Shown here piece after piece: positions 53,779 through 62,485 of a stretch of DNA of 64,000 nt. The stretch lies in NCBI GenBank assembly GCA_011525365.1, contig WTGQ01000003.1:124001-188000 (forward strand), read 5' to 3'. Within the stretch, counting starts at the first letter, position 1. Every line of letters begins with the position of its first letter. The position numbers and the translations under genes are program-made. The notes beneath the pieces are model-generated. The model saw only the letters and a program-made list of their open reading frames with translations. It was not told the DNA's origin and did no database searches. This stretch comes from Acidobacteriota bacterium (lineage in GTDB: Bacteria; Acidobacteriota; Thermoanaerobaculia; Multivoradales; Multivoraceae).

Positions 53779-54453
53779 TCAGGCGGCGCCGCCGGCGCGG
53801 GTCGACAGCCGGTCCTCGACGCTCGCGCGAAGATCCTCGATGGCCGCGACGAGGTCGATCTTCTCCGGGTCGAGCAGCCAGAGGAGGGTTGTGCCTCTGA
53901 CCGAAGCGAGAATCTCGAACGCCGTCCCGGTCGAATCGACATCGGTCCGGATCTCCCCGGCCTCCTGCCCTTCGCGAACGGCCTGCTCGATGGCGGCGGC
54001 GAAGCGGTCGTTGCTGGCCCGGAACAGGTCGATCTTCGCGTTCAGGGGCCCGAGTGAATCAGCCATCAGCATGAAGAGAGCTCGCATCCAGTGTTCAGCG
54101 TCGCGGAGCAGCTCCGAGTAGCCGGTGAAGATGCGGTTCAGGGCGGCCATGCCGGTCACCCCCTGTTCCGGTTCGAAGACATCGTCGCTGGCCCTGGTCT
54201 GCGAGCGATCGACGATCGCCTCAACGATCCCCTCCTTGGAGCCGTAGCGGAGCGACACGAGCGCGCTCGAGTAGCCGGCCTCTTTGCCGATCTGCTCCAG
54301 CGTCGTTGCGATGTAGCCCTGGCGGCCGAACAGCGTTGCGGCCGCGCGCAGGATCTCGCGTTCCGACTCGGCCCGGCGTTCGGCCTGAGTGCGGCGTGGA
54401 CGCCTCGTAGCCTCGCCCTCGGTTCTCGAATTCAAGCGGCTGGACTCTGTCAT
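53779..54453 (-). CDS. TetR-family transcriptional regulator
   Basis: 224 residues. The N-terminal helix-turn-helix spans REILRAAATLFGRQGYIATTLEQIG and AGYSSALVSLRYGSKEGI. The C-terminal ligand domain is variable. It diverges from the acyl-CoA dehydrogenase operon and is the probable local regulator, likely responding to an acyl-CoA or related effector by analogy with neighbours. The ATG at 54453 is used; a GTG at 54489 is possible. No clear operator was found in the 129-base gap. Confidence 0.87.
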   Translation of the reverse strand: MTESSRLNSRTEGEATRRPRRTQAERRAESEREILRAAATLFGRQGYIATTLEQIGKEAGYSSALVSLRYGSKEGIVEAIVDRSQTRASDDVFEPEQGVTGMAALNRIFTGYSELLRDAEHWMRALFMLMADSLGPLNAKIDLFRASNDRFAAAIEQAVREGQEAGEIRTDVDSTGTAFEILASVRGTTLLWLLDPEKIDLVAAIEDLRASVEDRLSTRAGGAA

Positions 54454-54582
54454 GCCTGGCCTGGCTCGAGTAGGGTGGTGGCTGGTCACTCAGTAAGACG
54501 CTGGCTCCGGGGCCACCGCGACTCTATCTCCCTCGGGTACGCTGCGGACGAAGAGGGCTGGTGCGTGGCGACGGGAGGTAGC

Positions 54583-55683
54583 GTGCAGACGGAGTTCTCG
54601 AAGGAGCAGGACCTTCTCCGCGATGTCGTGTCCCGCGCCTTGCGCGACAAGTCGCCGGCGACGGCCGTCCGCGAGTTGATGGCCTCGGATCGCGGCTACG
54701 ACCCGGCCGTCTGGCAGGAACTCTGCGGCGACGCCGGGCTTACCGGCGTTCACGTTCCGGAGGCCGGCGGCGGCGCGGGCGGCGGCGCGGTCGAACTCGG
54801 GATCGTTGCCGAGGAGATGGGGCGGACACTGTTCTGCGGTCCCTGGTTCGCATCAGCGGTGATGGCCGGGACCGCCTTGCTCGAGGCGGCGGACGACGAG
54901 GACCGGCAATCGCTCCTGCCAGGAGTCGCCGACGGCTCGACGATCGCGACCCTCGTGCTCGACGACCTGAACAATCCGGCCGGGGTCGGCGGGTCGATTC
55001 GCGCGACAGAGGACGGGAAGCTGTCCGGGACGGCAGCTCTGGTGGTCGACGCCCATGTTGCCGACCTGCTGCTGGTCGTGGCAAGCGGCCGCGCCGGGCG
55101 CGGGTTGTACGCGGTCGAGGGGAATGCCCCGGGACTCGAGATCGAGCCGCTCGTCGTCGTCGATCCGACGCGCAAGCTGTCGCGGGTCGTGTTCACCGAG
55201 GTCCCGGCCCGCCGCGTCGGCGATGTGACCGGCGAGGCCCTGGACCGGATCTGGGACCGGATCTGCTCCGCCCTCGCCCACGAGATGATCGGCGGCGCGC
55301 AGCATCTCTTCGAGACCACGGTGAACTACACGAAGGAACGCTTCCAGTTCGGGCGGCCGATCGGCTCGTTCCAGGCGCTCAAGCACCGCTGCGCCGATCT
55401 GCTGCTCGAGATCGAGATCGCCCGGGCGCTCACTCACCACTCGGCGCGCTGCCTCGACGCCGGCGAGGGCGAGCCCTACGCCGCCAGCATGGCGAAGGCG
55501 GCGGCCGCCGACGCCTACATGAGCGCGGCGAGAGCCGGCATCCAGTTGCGCGGCGGCATCGGCTTCACCTGGGAGAACGACACCCACCTGTGGTTCAAGC
55601 GGGCGAAGGCGTCCGAGGTCCTTTTCGGCACGCCGGCGATCCACCGGGAACGGATGATGAAGATGCTGGAGGGCGCGGCATGA
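54583..55683 (+). CDS. Acyl-CoA dehydrogenase, small partner
   Basis: 366 residues. N-terminal helical domain, LGIVAEEMGRTLFCGPWFASAVMAGTALL, then FQFGRPIGSFQALKHRCADL and a C-terminal QLRGGIGFTWENDTHLWFKRAKA. It lacks the GGTxEIQ flavin-contact motif, which the next gene has. Pairs like this form alpha2beta2 enzymes in mycobacterial steroid side-chain degradation (FadE28-FadE29). GGGAGG lies 5 bases before the GTG. The stop overlaps the next ATG. Confidence 0.88.
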   Translation: MQTEFSKEQDLLRDVVSRALRDKSPATAVRELMASDRGYDPAVWQELCGDAGLTGVHVPEAGGGAGGGAVELGIVAEEMGRTLFCGPWFASAVMAGTALLEAADDEDRQSLLPGVADGSTIATLVLDDLNNPAGVGGSIRATEDGKLSGTAALVVDAHVADLLLVVASGRAGRGLYAVEGNAPGLEIEPLVVVDPTRKLSRVVFTEVPARRVGDVTGEALDRIWDRICSALAHEMIGGAQHLFETTVNYTKERFQFGRPIGSFQALKHRCADLLLEIEIARALTHHSARCLDAGEGEPYAASMAKAAAADAYMSAARAGIQLRGGIGFTWENDTHLWFKRAKASEVLFGTPAIHRERMMKMLEGAA

Positions 55684-56924
55684 CACCGGACCGAATCCGG
55701 CGCGAGGTCTCGGCCTGGCTCGACGCGAACTGGCGCGTCGACCGTCCCCTGATCGAGTGGCGGGAGCTCCTGCTCGAAGGCGGCTGGGCGGCGCCGCACT
55801 GGCCCGAGGAGTGGTACGGACGCGGCTTCACGCTCGACCAGACCATGGTCGTCGCCGAGGTCTTCAGGGAGAAGGACGTGGTTCCGGCCGCCCAGGTCGG
55901 CCCGCGTGGACTGGCGTCGGAGACGATCCTGGCCTGCGGGTCGGACGACCAGAAGCGGCGCTTCCTCCGGCCCATCCTGACCGGCGAGCACACCTGGTGC
56001 CAGCTCTTCAGCGAGCCGGGCAGCGGCTCCGACCTCGCGGGTCTCAGCACCCGGGCGGAGCTCAAGGACGGCAACTGGATCGTCAATGGCCAGAAGGTCT
56101 GGAACACGAGCGCCCACCACGCCGACTTCGGGTTGCTCGTGGCGCGCACCGACTGGGACGTGCCGAAGCACCAGGGGATCAGCTACTTCCTGCTCGACAT
56201 GCGGCAGCCGGGGGTCGAGGCGCGGCCGCTCCGGCAGATGAACGGGCACCAGTCGTTCAACGAGGTCTTCATGACGAACGCCGTCGTGCCGCCCGAAGAC
56301 CTGATCGGCGGCGAGGGCAACGGCTGGCACGTGGCCAAGACCACGCTCTCCTTCGAACGGCGCGGCTTCAGCCGCCGGGTTCGGGGGTCATCGCTCGACG
56401 GACCGAAGCAGGGCCCGATCTACGCGGAGTACGAGGAAGAACTCCGGATCGCCACCGAGCCCTACAGCTGGTACCCGCAGCGCCAGGGCCGGGTGGATCT
56501 CGTCCTGCCGCGGGCCCGGGAGACCGGCGCGATCAACGATCCGGCGACGCGGCAGGAGATCGCGAAGCTCATCTGCCTCTACACCGGAGCGAAGCTCGCC
56601 TCCGACGGCGCCGAGGCCAGACGCAAGGCCGGCACCACGGAGATCATCCCGGCCGGGTCGATCGGCAAGCTCGCCGCGAGCGTCATCGCCCGCCAGGCTT
56701 CCCACGTCCACACGATGATCTCGGGCGCCGACGCCGTGCTGAGCGGTCCCGACTCCGCCGCGGACGGGATCATCGCCGAGGTCCTCGTCTCGGTGCCCGC
56801 GATCTCGATCGCCGGCGGCACGGACGAGATCCAGCGCAACATCATCTCCGAACGCGTGCTGGGGATGCCGAAGGGGTTCCGCGCCGACCAGGGCCCGTTC
56901 CGGGACATCAAGCGCAACGCGTGA
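55680..56924 (+). CDS. Acyl-CoA dehydrogenase, large partner
   Basis: 414 residues. Substrate and flavin motifs are WPEEWYGRGFTLDQTMVV, QLFSEPGSGSDLAGL, NGQKVWNTSAHHADF, and C-terminal AGGTDEIQRNIISERVLGMP, the usual FAD-contact end. Translationally coupled (ATGA) to the smaller partner, supporting a heteromeric enzyme. Its stop overlaps the GTG of the solute-binding protein gene. Confidence 0.92.
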   Translation: MTPDRIRREVSAWLDANWRVDRPLIEWRELLLEGGWAAPHWPEEWYGRGFTLDQTMVVAEVFREKDVVPAAQVGPRGLASETILACGSDDQKRRFLRPILTGEHTWCQLFSEPGSGSDLAGLSTRAELKDGNWIVNGQKVWNTSAHHADFGLLVARTDWDVPKHQGISYFLLDMRQPGVEARPLRQMNGHQSFNEVFMTNAVVPPEDLIGGEGNGWHVAKTTLSFERRGFSRRVRGSSLDGPKQGPIYAEYEEELRIATEPYSWYPQRQGRVDLVLPRARETGAINDPATRQEIAKLICLYTGAKLASDGAEARRKAGTTEIIPAGSIGKLAASVIARQASHVHTMISGADAVLSGPDSAADGIIAEVLVSVPAISIAGGTDEIQRNIISERVLGMPKGFRADQGPFRDIKRNA

Positions 56925-58726
56925 CCTGGCCCGCCCGGCGTCTCGCGGCGGCGGCCGGCCTCCTGGCCGGCGCCTGCGGGAATCCGCTTCCCGTGGTCGA
57001 TACCGGCGGCGACTACGACCCGTTGGCCGATCCTCTCGTCGATCCGCCGTCGTTGCACGAGCTGTACCCGGTCGCCGAGCCGCGGCGGGCCGACACCGGG
57101 ACGACGATCGTCCGCCACGACTTCTCCCAGCCGGCGACGCTCAATCCGCTCTTTCCGTCCGGGGCGGCATCCGCCTGGACGATGTTCGGGATGCTCTTCG
57201 AGTGGCTGGTCATCCGCCACGGCAGCCCGGCCAACTACGACTGGAACTCGAATGTCGTCCTCGACGTGCAACCGTCGGAGGATCTGCGGTCCGTCACCCT
57301 GGAGTTGAATCCCGACTTGCGCTGGCACGACGGCGAGCCCTGGACCGCCCACGACGTCGTGTTCTCCCTCGAAGCCTTGCGCGACGAACGGGTGCCGGTG
57401 AGCTTCTGGCCGACGCCGCGCGACCTCGTCGTCGGGGCCACGGCGGAGCGCGCGCACCGGGTGCGCTTCGACTTCGCCGGGCTCCTGGCGCCGCAGCTCC
57501 GCCTGGAGGCTCTCGCCTTTCCCATCATGCCGCTCCACATCGTGGGCGACGCCGCCGAGCGCGCCGCCGATCCGACGCTCCGGTCCTCGCCCTACTACAA
57601 CCGCTACGGCCGCGAGGCCGTGATCGGCAGCGGCCCGTTCCGCTTCGTGGAATGGCGGAACAACGATCGCGTCGTCCTCGAGCGGTGGGAGGACCACTAT
57701 CTCTTCGACCGCGCGCCGCCGGCCGCGAAGACGATGATCTTCAAGTTCCAGCCGGACCGGAACCTCGCCTTCCTGCAGTTCCTGGGAGGCGAGTACGACC
57801 AGATCTACGTCGACGCGAACATCTTCGCCCGGCAGGCGAAGGGGGAGCTGTTCGAGGAGAGAGGCGTGAAGGGCCGCCACGCGTCGGCGCTGCTGCTCAG
57901 CCTCCTCTGGAACATGGACGGCAGCAATCCCTTCTTCACCGACCCCCTGGTGCGCCGGGCGCTCGCCCACGCCTACGATGCCGAGACCGTTCTGCGCCGG
58001 GTCGGCCACGGCCTGTACCGGCGTTCCTACGGCTTCATGGTGGAAGAACGCGGCTGGGACTACGAACCGGCGATTCTCGAGCAGGCGCTCGACTACGACC
58101 TGGAGCGCGCCGCCGAGCTTCTCGACCAGGCCGGCTGGCTCGCCGACCCCGACACCGGCTGGCGCTACAAGGAGATCGAGGGCGAGCGGGTCCGCTTCAG
58201 TTTCGAGCTGTCGTACACCGCCGGCCTGACCTACGTGCCGCCGACGCTCGACATCCTGCGCGAGGACTTCCGGCGCCTCGGAGTCGAGATGGTGACCCGC
58301 GCCTACGAGAGCGCTTCGCTCAACGAGAGACGGCTCGCGCACGAGTTCCAGGCGCTCGGGACGATCGTCGGCACGACCCAGGATCCGAACGCTCTTCGCA
58401 ACCAGCTAGCCACCGACGCCTACGACGGCGGCCGCAACAGCGGCGGCTACTCGAACCCCAGAGTCGACGAGCTCTTCGAACTGGGCAAGCGGGAGCAGGA
58501 CAGCGAGAGACGCGCCGCGATCTACCGGGAGATCCACCGCGAGGTGTACCGGGATCAGCCGGTCCTGTTCCTGTTCCACGTCAGCTTCCTCTGGGTGTTC
58601 AACAACGACATCCGGGGCGTCGAACTCGGTCCGATGGGCACGATCCTCCTGTGGCCGACACCGCCTGAGGGCTGGCCGTCCCGCGTCGGTCCGGGCTGGT
58701 GGCGCGAGCGGCAGGTGGCCGAGTGA
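56921..58726 (+). CDS. ABC-type peptide/oligopeptide substrate-binding lipoprotein
   Basis: 601 residues, SBP_bac_5 family. Signal and lipobox LAGAC (about residue 19). The family entry motif is TLNPLFPSGAASAWTM, with DLRWHDGEPWTAHDVVFSLEAL, GSGPFRFVEWRNNDRVVLERW, PLVRRALAHAYD and VDELFELGKREQDSERRAAIYREI. No permease or ATPase genes are nearby. Its GTGA overlaps on both sides place it within the acyl-CoA dehydrogenase operon, so it may deliver the substrate of that pathway. Confidence 0.9.
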   Translation: MTWPARRLAAAAGLLAGACGNPLPVVDTGGDYDPLADPLVDPPSLHELYPVAEPRRADTGTTIVRHDFSQPATLNPLFPSGAASAWTMFGMLFEWLVIRHGSPANYDWNSNVVLDVQPSEDLRSVTLELNPDLRWHDGEPWTAHDVVFSLEALRDERVPVSFWPTPRDLVVGATAERAHRVRFDFAGLLAPQLRLEALAFPIMPLHIVGDAAERAADPTLRSSPYYNRYGREAVIGSGPFRFVEWRNNDRVVLERWEDHYLFDRAPPAAKTMIFKFQPDRNLAFLQFLGGEYDQIYVDANIFARQAKGELFEERGVKGRHASALLLSLLWNMDGSNPFFTDPLVRRALAHAYDAETVLRRVGHGLYRRSYGFMVEERGWDYEPAILEQALDYDLERAAELLDQAGWLADPDTGWRYKEIEGERVRFSFELSYTAGLTYVPPTLDILREDFRRLGVEMVTRAYESASLNERRLAHEFQALGTIVGTTQDPNALRNQLATDAYDGGRNSGGYSNPRVDELFELGKREQDSERRAAIYREIHREVYRDQPVLFLFHVSFLWVFNNDIRGVELGPMGTILLWPTPPEGWPSRVGPGWWRERQVAE

Positions 58727-59799
58727 GGCCGGCGCCGTTCATTCCCACCGCCGGGGAGGTAAGCGCGGAGTGGCTCACGGAGCAGCTCCGCGCCGGGGGC
58801 CACGAGGTCGAGGTGCTCGGCTTCGAGGCCTCCGACATCGGCACCGGGCAGCTCGGACGCTGCATTCGCTACCGCCTCGAGTACGGCGGAGGCGCCGCGG
58901 ACGCGCCCCGCACCCTGGTCGGGAAGTTCCCGTCCGACGATCCGACCAGCCGGGCGACCGGTGTGGTGCTGCGCAGCTACCTGAAGGAAGTGCGCTTCTA
59001 CCAGGAACTCCAGCCGCGGCTCTCGATCTCGACGCCGCGCTGCTACTTCGCCGGGATCGAAGGCCAAGGCCCGCACTTCGCCGTGCTGATGAGCGACGCG
59101 GCGCCGGCGGAGCAGGGCGACCAGATCGCGGGTTGCGACGAGGAGGTGGCGCGGGCGGCCGTGCTGGAACTGGCCGGACTGCACGCGCCGGGGTGGAACG
59201 ATGCCTCCCTGCTTCCCGCCGAGTGGCTGGGCCGGCCCAGCCCCGAACTGTCGGCGGCGACCCACGATCGATACCGGGTGTTGTTGCCGGGATTCCTCGA
59301 CCGCTACGGCGACCGGCTCGAGCAGGACTCGCGGGAGCTCCTCAGCGTCTTCGGCGAGGCCGAGTCGGCCTGGACGGGCGACGTGCCCGACCCCTTCTCC
59401 CTCGTCCACATCGACTACCGGCTCGACAACCTGCTGATCGACCGGCGGACCTCGCCGCCCGCGATCACCGCCGTCGACTGGCAGAGCATCACGATCGGAC
59501 GGCCGCTGGGCGATGTCGCCTACTTCCTGGGCGGCAGCCTCAGGAGCGAGCGGAGGCGGCGCTGCGAGGAGGACATCGTGCGGGAGTACCACCAGCGGCT
59601 GATCGCGGCCGGCATCGAGGGCTACTCCCGGGATGCCTGCTGGAGCGACTACCGGCTCGGCGCCTTCGCCGGCTTCGGGGTCTGCGTGATCGCCTCGATG
59701 ATGGTCCGCGAGACGGAACGCGGCAACGAGATGTTCGTCGCGATGACCAGGCGGCATACCCGCCACGCCCTCGACCTGAACTCGGCCGAACTGCTGTAG
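58723..59799 (+). CDS. APH-fold phosphotransferase
   Basis: 358 residues. ATP-binding Lys68 (TLVGKFPSDD), Glu89 (YLKEVRFYQEL), the catalytic loop HIDYRLDN (His229, Asp231, Asn236) and metal Asp252 (VDWQS) are all present, so the kinase should be active. It resembles the ecdysteroid-kinase-like branch rather than aminoglycoside resistance enzymes. Coupling to acyl-CoA dehydrogenases recalls ACAD10/11 and the Pseudomonas LvaA kinase, where a hydroxyacyl-CoA is phosphorylated. That role is inferred. Confidence 0.85.
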   Translation: MRPAPFIPTAGEVSAEWLTEQLRAGGHEVEVLGFEASDIGTGQLGRCIRYRLEYGGGAADAPRTLVGKFPSDDPTSRATGVVLRSYLKEVRFYQELQPRLSISTPRCYFAGIEGQGPHFAVLMSDAAPAEQGDQIAGCDEEVARAAVLELAGLHAPGWNDASLLPAEWLGRPSPELSAATHDRYRVLLPGFLDRYGDRLEQDSRELLSVFGEAESAWTGDVPDPFSLVHIDYRLDNLLIDRRTSPPAITAVDWQSITIGRPLGDVAYFLGGSLRSERRRRCEEDIVREYHQRLIAAGIEGYSRDACWSDYRLGAFAGFGVCVIASMMVRETERGNEMFVAMTRRHTRHALDLNSAELL

Positions 59800-59815
59800 G
59801 AAGTCCGCACGGGGT

Positions 59816-59866
59816 CGCACACTGGGTGCGCCGGCGTCCCCGCCGGCTTCCGCCGCAGGCGGCCAT
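59816..59866. repeat. Extragenic palindrome, copy e
   Basis: The leader CGCACACTGGGTGCGC is identical to copy c. It is followed by GCCGGCG-TCCC-CGCCGGC (59830-59847) and a CCGCC/GGCGG hairpin. The arms differ from copy c but remain complementary. Confidence 0.75.
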
Positions 59867-59881
59867 GGAAGGATCGCCGCG

Positions 59882-61009
59882 ATGCAACGGATGAACGAAC
59901 TCGCCTTCTACACCCTGGCCGGCCAGCCCGAGTCCCCGGCCGAGCTGTTCGGGGAAGTGCGCGCCGGCGAAGGGATGGGCTTCGGCTCCGTGTTCATCTC
60001 GGAGCGCTTCAATGTCAAGGAGGCGGCCACCCTCTCCGGCGCCGCCGCGGCCTGCTCGACCGAACTCGGCATTGCCACCGCCGCGACGAACCAGAACACC
60101 CGGCACCCGCTGATCACCGCCTCCTACGCGCTGACCATGCACCGCTTGACCGGCGGTCGCTTCTCGCTGGGCCTGGGCCGCGGCATCGCCCGCGTCTTCG
60201 ACGCGCTCGGCCTTCCCCGGATCACCACCGCGCAGATGGAGGACTTCGTCGGGCTGATGCGCCGGATGTGGCGGGGCGAGACGATCGTCGGCCACGACGG
60301 GCCGGCGGGTCGCTTTCCCGTGCTGCGCCTCGGCGCCGAGGCGCACGACGAGATCCCGATGACCCTGACCGCCTTCGGCCCGAACTCGCTGGCTCTCGGC
60401 GGCCGGGCCTTCGACGCCGTCGTGCTCCACACCTTCTTCACCGACGAAACGCTGGCCCGTTGCGTCGACACCGTGAAACGGGCCGCGGAACAGGCCGGAC
60501 GCGACCCGGCCTCGGTCCGGGTGTGGTCCTGCTTCGCCACGATCGGCGACCACCTCCCCGAGGCTGTGCGCCTGAAGAAGACGGTCGGCCGCATGGCGAC
60601 CTACCTGCAGGCCTACGGCGACCTGATGGTCGAGACGAACCGCTGGGACCCGAAGGTGCTGGAGCGCTTCCGTGCCGACCCCCTGGTCGCCGGCTTCCGC
60701 GGCGCGATCGACGGCCTGGCCACCACGGAGCAACTCGAACGGATCGCTCCGCTGATTCCGGAAGACTGGCTGGCCCCCGCCGCCACCGGCTCACCCGCCC
60801 GTTGCGTCGAGAAGATCCGCGGCCAGTTCGACCTGGGCGCCGACGGCGTCATCCTCCACGGCGCCAGCCCGAACGACCTCGAGCCGATCGTCGACCGTTA
60901 CCGCGAGAGCCGCGACGCGGCCCGGTTCGCGCGCCTAACGCCCAATCCGGGTGGCCCGCGGAGGCCGGCTTGCCAAACTTTGCCAACTGGCGGTAGCGTC
61001 AAGGCATGA
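59882..61009 (+). CDS. LLM-class (F420-dependent type) oxidoreductase
   Basis: 375 residues with the luciferase-like TIM barrel: GFGSVFISERFNVKEAATL, TNQNTRHPLITASYALTMHRLTGGRFSLGLGRG, and the C-terminal LGADGVILHGASPNDLEPIVDRY. The cofactor, F420 or FMN, cannot be decided from sequence here. The last ~20 residues are atypical and contain the promoter region of the following parDE pair. GGAAGGA precedes the ATG. Confidence 0.86.
   Translation: MQRMNELAFYTLAGQPESPAELFGEVRAGEGMGFGSVFISERFNVKEAATLSGAAAACSTELGIATAATNQNTRHPLITASYALTMHRLTGGRFSLGLGRGIARVFDALGLPRITTAQMEDFVGLMRRMWRGETIVGHDGPAGRFPVLRLGAEAHDEIPMTLTAFGPNSLALGGRAFDAVVLHTFFTDETLARCVDTVKRAAEQAGRDPASVRVWSCFATIGDHLPEAVRLKKTVGRMATYLQAYGDLMVETNRWDPKVLERFRADPLVAGFRGAIDGLATTEQLERIAPLIPEDWLAPAATGSPARCVEKIRGQFDLGADGVILHGASPNDLEPIVDRYRESRDAARFARLTPNPGGPRRPACQTLPTGGSVKA
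60970..60986 (+). promoter_or_regulatory. Direct repeat before parDE, possible operator
   Basis: TTGCCAA occurs at 60970-60976 and 60980-60986, ten bases (one helical turn) apart, 20 bases upstream of the parD ATG and within the end of the LLM gene. It is more AT-rich than its surroundings and could bind ParD. Confidence 0.4.
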
Positions 61010-61242
61010 CCACGATGAACATCTCCCTCCCCGAGGCCCTCAAGTCCTTCGTCAGCGACCAGGTCAACACCCGCGGCTACAGCACATCGAGCGAGTATGT
61101 CCGCGAGTTGATCCGAAAGGACTATGACCGCCAGCGCTTGCGGGACCGGCTTCTGGCAGGTGCCACGTCACCTCGGGCTGGCTTGGCCGACGCGGACTAC
61201 TTCGACCGCCTTCGCGGTGAGGTTCGCGAAGCCGGCCGGTGA
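61006..61242 (+). CDS. parD: ParD-type antitoxin
   Basis: 78 residues. The ribbon-helix-helix N-terminus MNISLPEALKSFVSDQV and GYSTSSEYVRELIRKDY are diagnostic. The C-terminal part would bind ParE. The ATG overlaps the stop of the LLM gene and the stop overlaps parE, so it may be translated both from its own promoter and by read-through. Confidence 0.93.
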   Translation: MTTMNISLPEALKSFVSDQVNTRGYSTSSEYVRELIRKDYDRQRLRDRLLAGATSPRAGLADADYFDRLRGEVREAGR

Positions 61243-61568
61243 GCAGCAAGCCGGTCGTTCTGCGCGAGCGGGCGCGGCGCGACATCGATAGAGCGGTCGA
61301 GCACTACCTGGCCGAGGCGAGCCCGGCGGTTGCCATGGCCTTCCTCGATGCGGTGGAGGAGGCGCATCGACTGATCGGGGAACAGCCGGCGGCCGGCTCG
61401 CCCCGCTACGCGCACGAACTCGATCTTCCCGGGTTGCGTACGCGGTTGGTGAGGAGGTTCCCCTATCTGATCTTCTACGTCGAGCAGCCGACCGAAGTCG
61501 ATGTCTGGCGCGTGCTGCACGGCGCGCGGGATGTGCCGGCCTGGATGCAGGAGCCGCCGGACGATTGA
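61239..61568 (+). CDS. parE: ParE-type toxin
   Basis: 109 residues, RelE/ParE fold. It has RERARRDIDRAVEHYLAEASPAVA near the N-terminus, then the strand LRTRLVRRFPYLIFYVEQ and the terminal VWRVLHGARDVPAWM. ParE toxins inhibit gyrase. Coupled to parD by a 4-base overlap. Confidence 0.92.
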   Translation: MSSKPVVLRERARRDIDRAVEHYLAEASPAVAMAFLDAVEEAHRLIGEQPAAGSPRYAHELDLPGLRTRLVRRFPYLIFYVEQPTEVDVWRVLHGARDVPAWMQEPPDD

Positions 61569-61594
61569 GCTGCAGTGTTCCGTTGGCTACGGTG

Positions 61595-62473
61595 CTAGCC
61601 GGCGCGCTGCGCCCGGATCCGCGCGATCGCCTTCGCTACGTCGTACCTGTCATCCCCCTCGTAGCGCGCCGCCTGCTCGGCGAACGCGGCTTCGACGTCG
61701 TTCCACCGGGTTTGCGCGTACTCGATGACGTGGGGATGGGTCAGCAGGTAGAAGCGGCCTTCGCGGATCTGCTGTAGCACCATGTCGGCCGCCTCGGCCG
61801 CGGACATCGCGTTCTCCGCGCTGAGCTTGCCCGCGGCCAGATTGGCCTCCTGGGGACCGCCGAGGTGCTCGGGCCGGCGCTCGGAGGAACGCCAGATGCT
61901 CGTCGCCACCCAGCCCGGGCAGAAGACGCTGACGCCGACGTGTTCGGGCAGTTCGGCGCGCAGCACGTCGGAGATGGCGAGCACCGCATGCTTCGAGGCG
62001 GTGTAGACGGCGGAACCGGGGAAGGGAATGCCGAGACTGTGCTCGGAGCCCGTGTTCACGATGCGGGACTGCTTGCCGCCCTCGATGAAGCGGGGCGCGA
62101 AGACGCGGATGCCGTTCAGCACCCCCTCGACGTTCACGCTGAGGATCCAGCGCACGTCGTCGGCGCTGAACCCGTAGGCCGGCGCCCGGCCCGCGCCGAC
62201 GCCGGCGTTGTTGAACAGCAGCTCGACGGAACCGAAGGCCGCCCAGGCGTCGTCGGCCAGACGCTCGAGATCCTCCTCGCGGGTCACGTCGACGCGCGCC
62301 GCCAGCGCCTTCGCGCCGAGGGCTTCCGCTTCACGCGCGACGTTCTCCGCGGCGTCCTGCTCCAGGTCGGCGACCGCGACGTTCGCGCCCTCGCGCGCCA
62401 GGGCGAGGGCGATGGCGCGGCCGATGCCGTTGCCGCCGCCGGTGATGACTGCCGATGTGCCGGCCAGCTCCAT
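61595..62473 (-). CDS. Short-chain dehydrogenase/reductase
   Basis: 292 residues. NAD(P) motif ITGGGNGIGRAIALAL, Asp in VAVADLEQDA favouring NAD, NNAGVGAG, and the catalytic pair in SAVYTASKHAV with Ser upstream. The C-terminus is long, with FYLLTHPHVIEYAQTRW, as in SDRs found near lipid and steroid catabolic genes. It follows the second LLM gene on the same strand by 12 bases. Confidence 0.9.
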   Translation of the reverse strand: MELAGTSAVITGGGNGIGRAIALALAREGANVAVADLEQDAAENVAREAEALGAKALAARVDVTREEDLERLADDAWAAFGSVELLFNNAGVGAGRAPAYGFSADDVRWILSVNVEGVLNGIRVFAPRFIEGGKQSRIVNTGSEHSLGIPFPGSAVYTASKHAVLAISDVLRAELPEHVGVSVFCPGWVATSIWRSSERRPEHLGGPQEANLAAGKLSAENAMSAAEAADMVLQQIREGRFYLLTHPHVIEYAQTRWNDVEAAFAEQAARYEGDDRYDVAKAIARIRAQRAG

Positions 62474-62485
62474 GTTCCGTTTCTC

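Noticed and set aside
54454-54582. TetR operator in the divergent gap (ACTCAGT near 54488)
   Set aside because: Only a 7-base palindrome is visible, too short to support a specific operator call.
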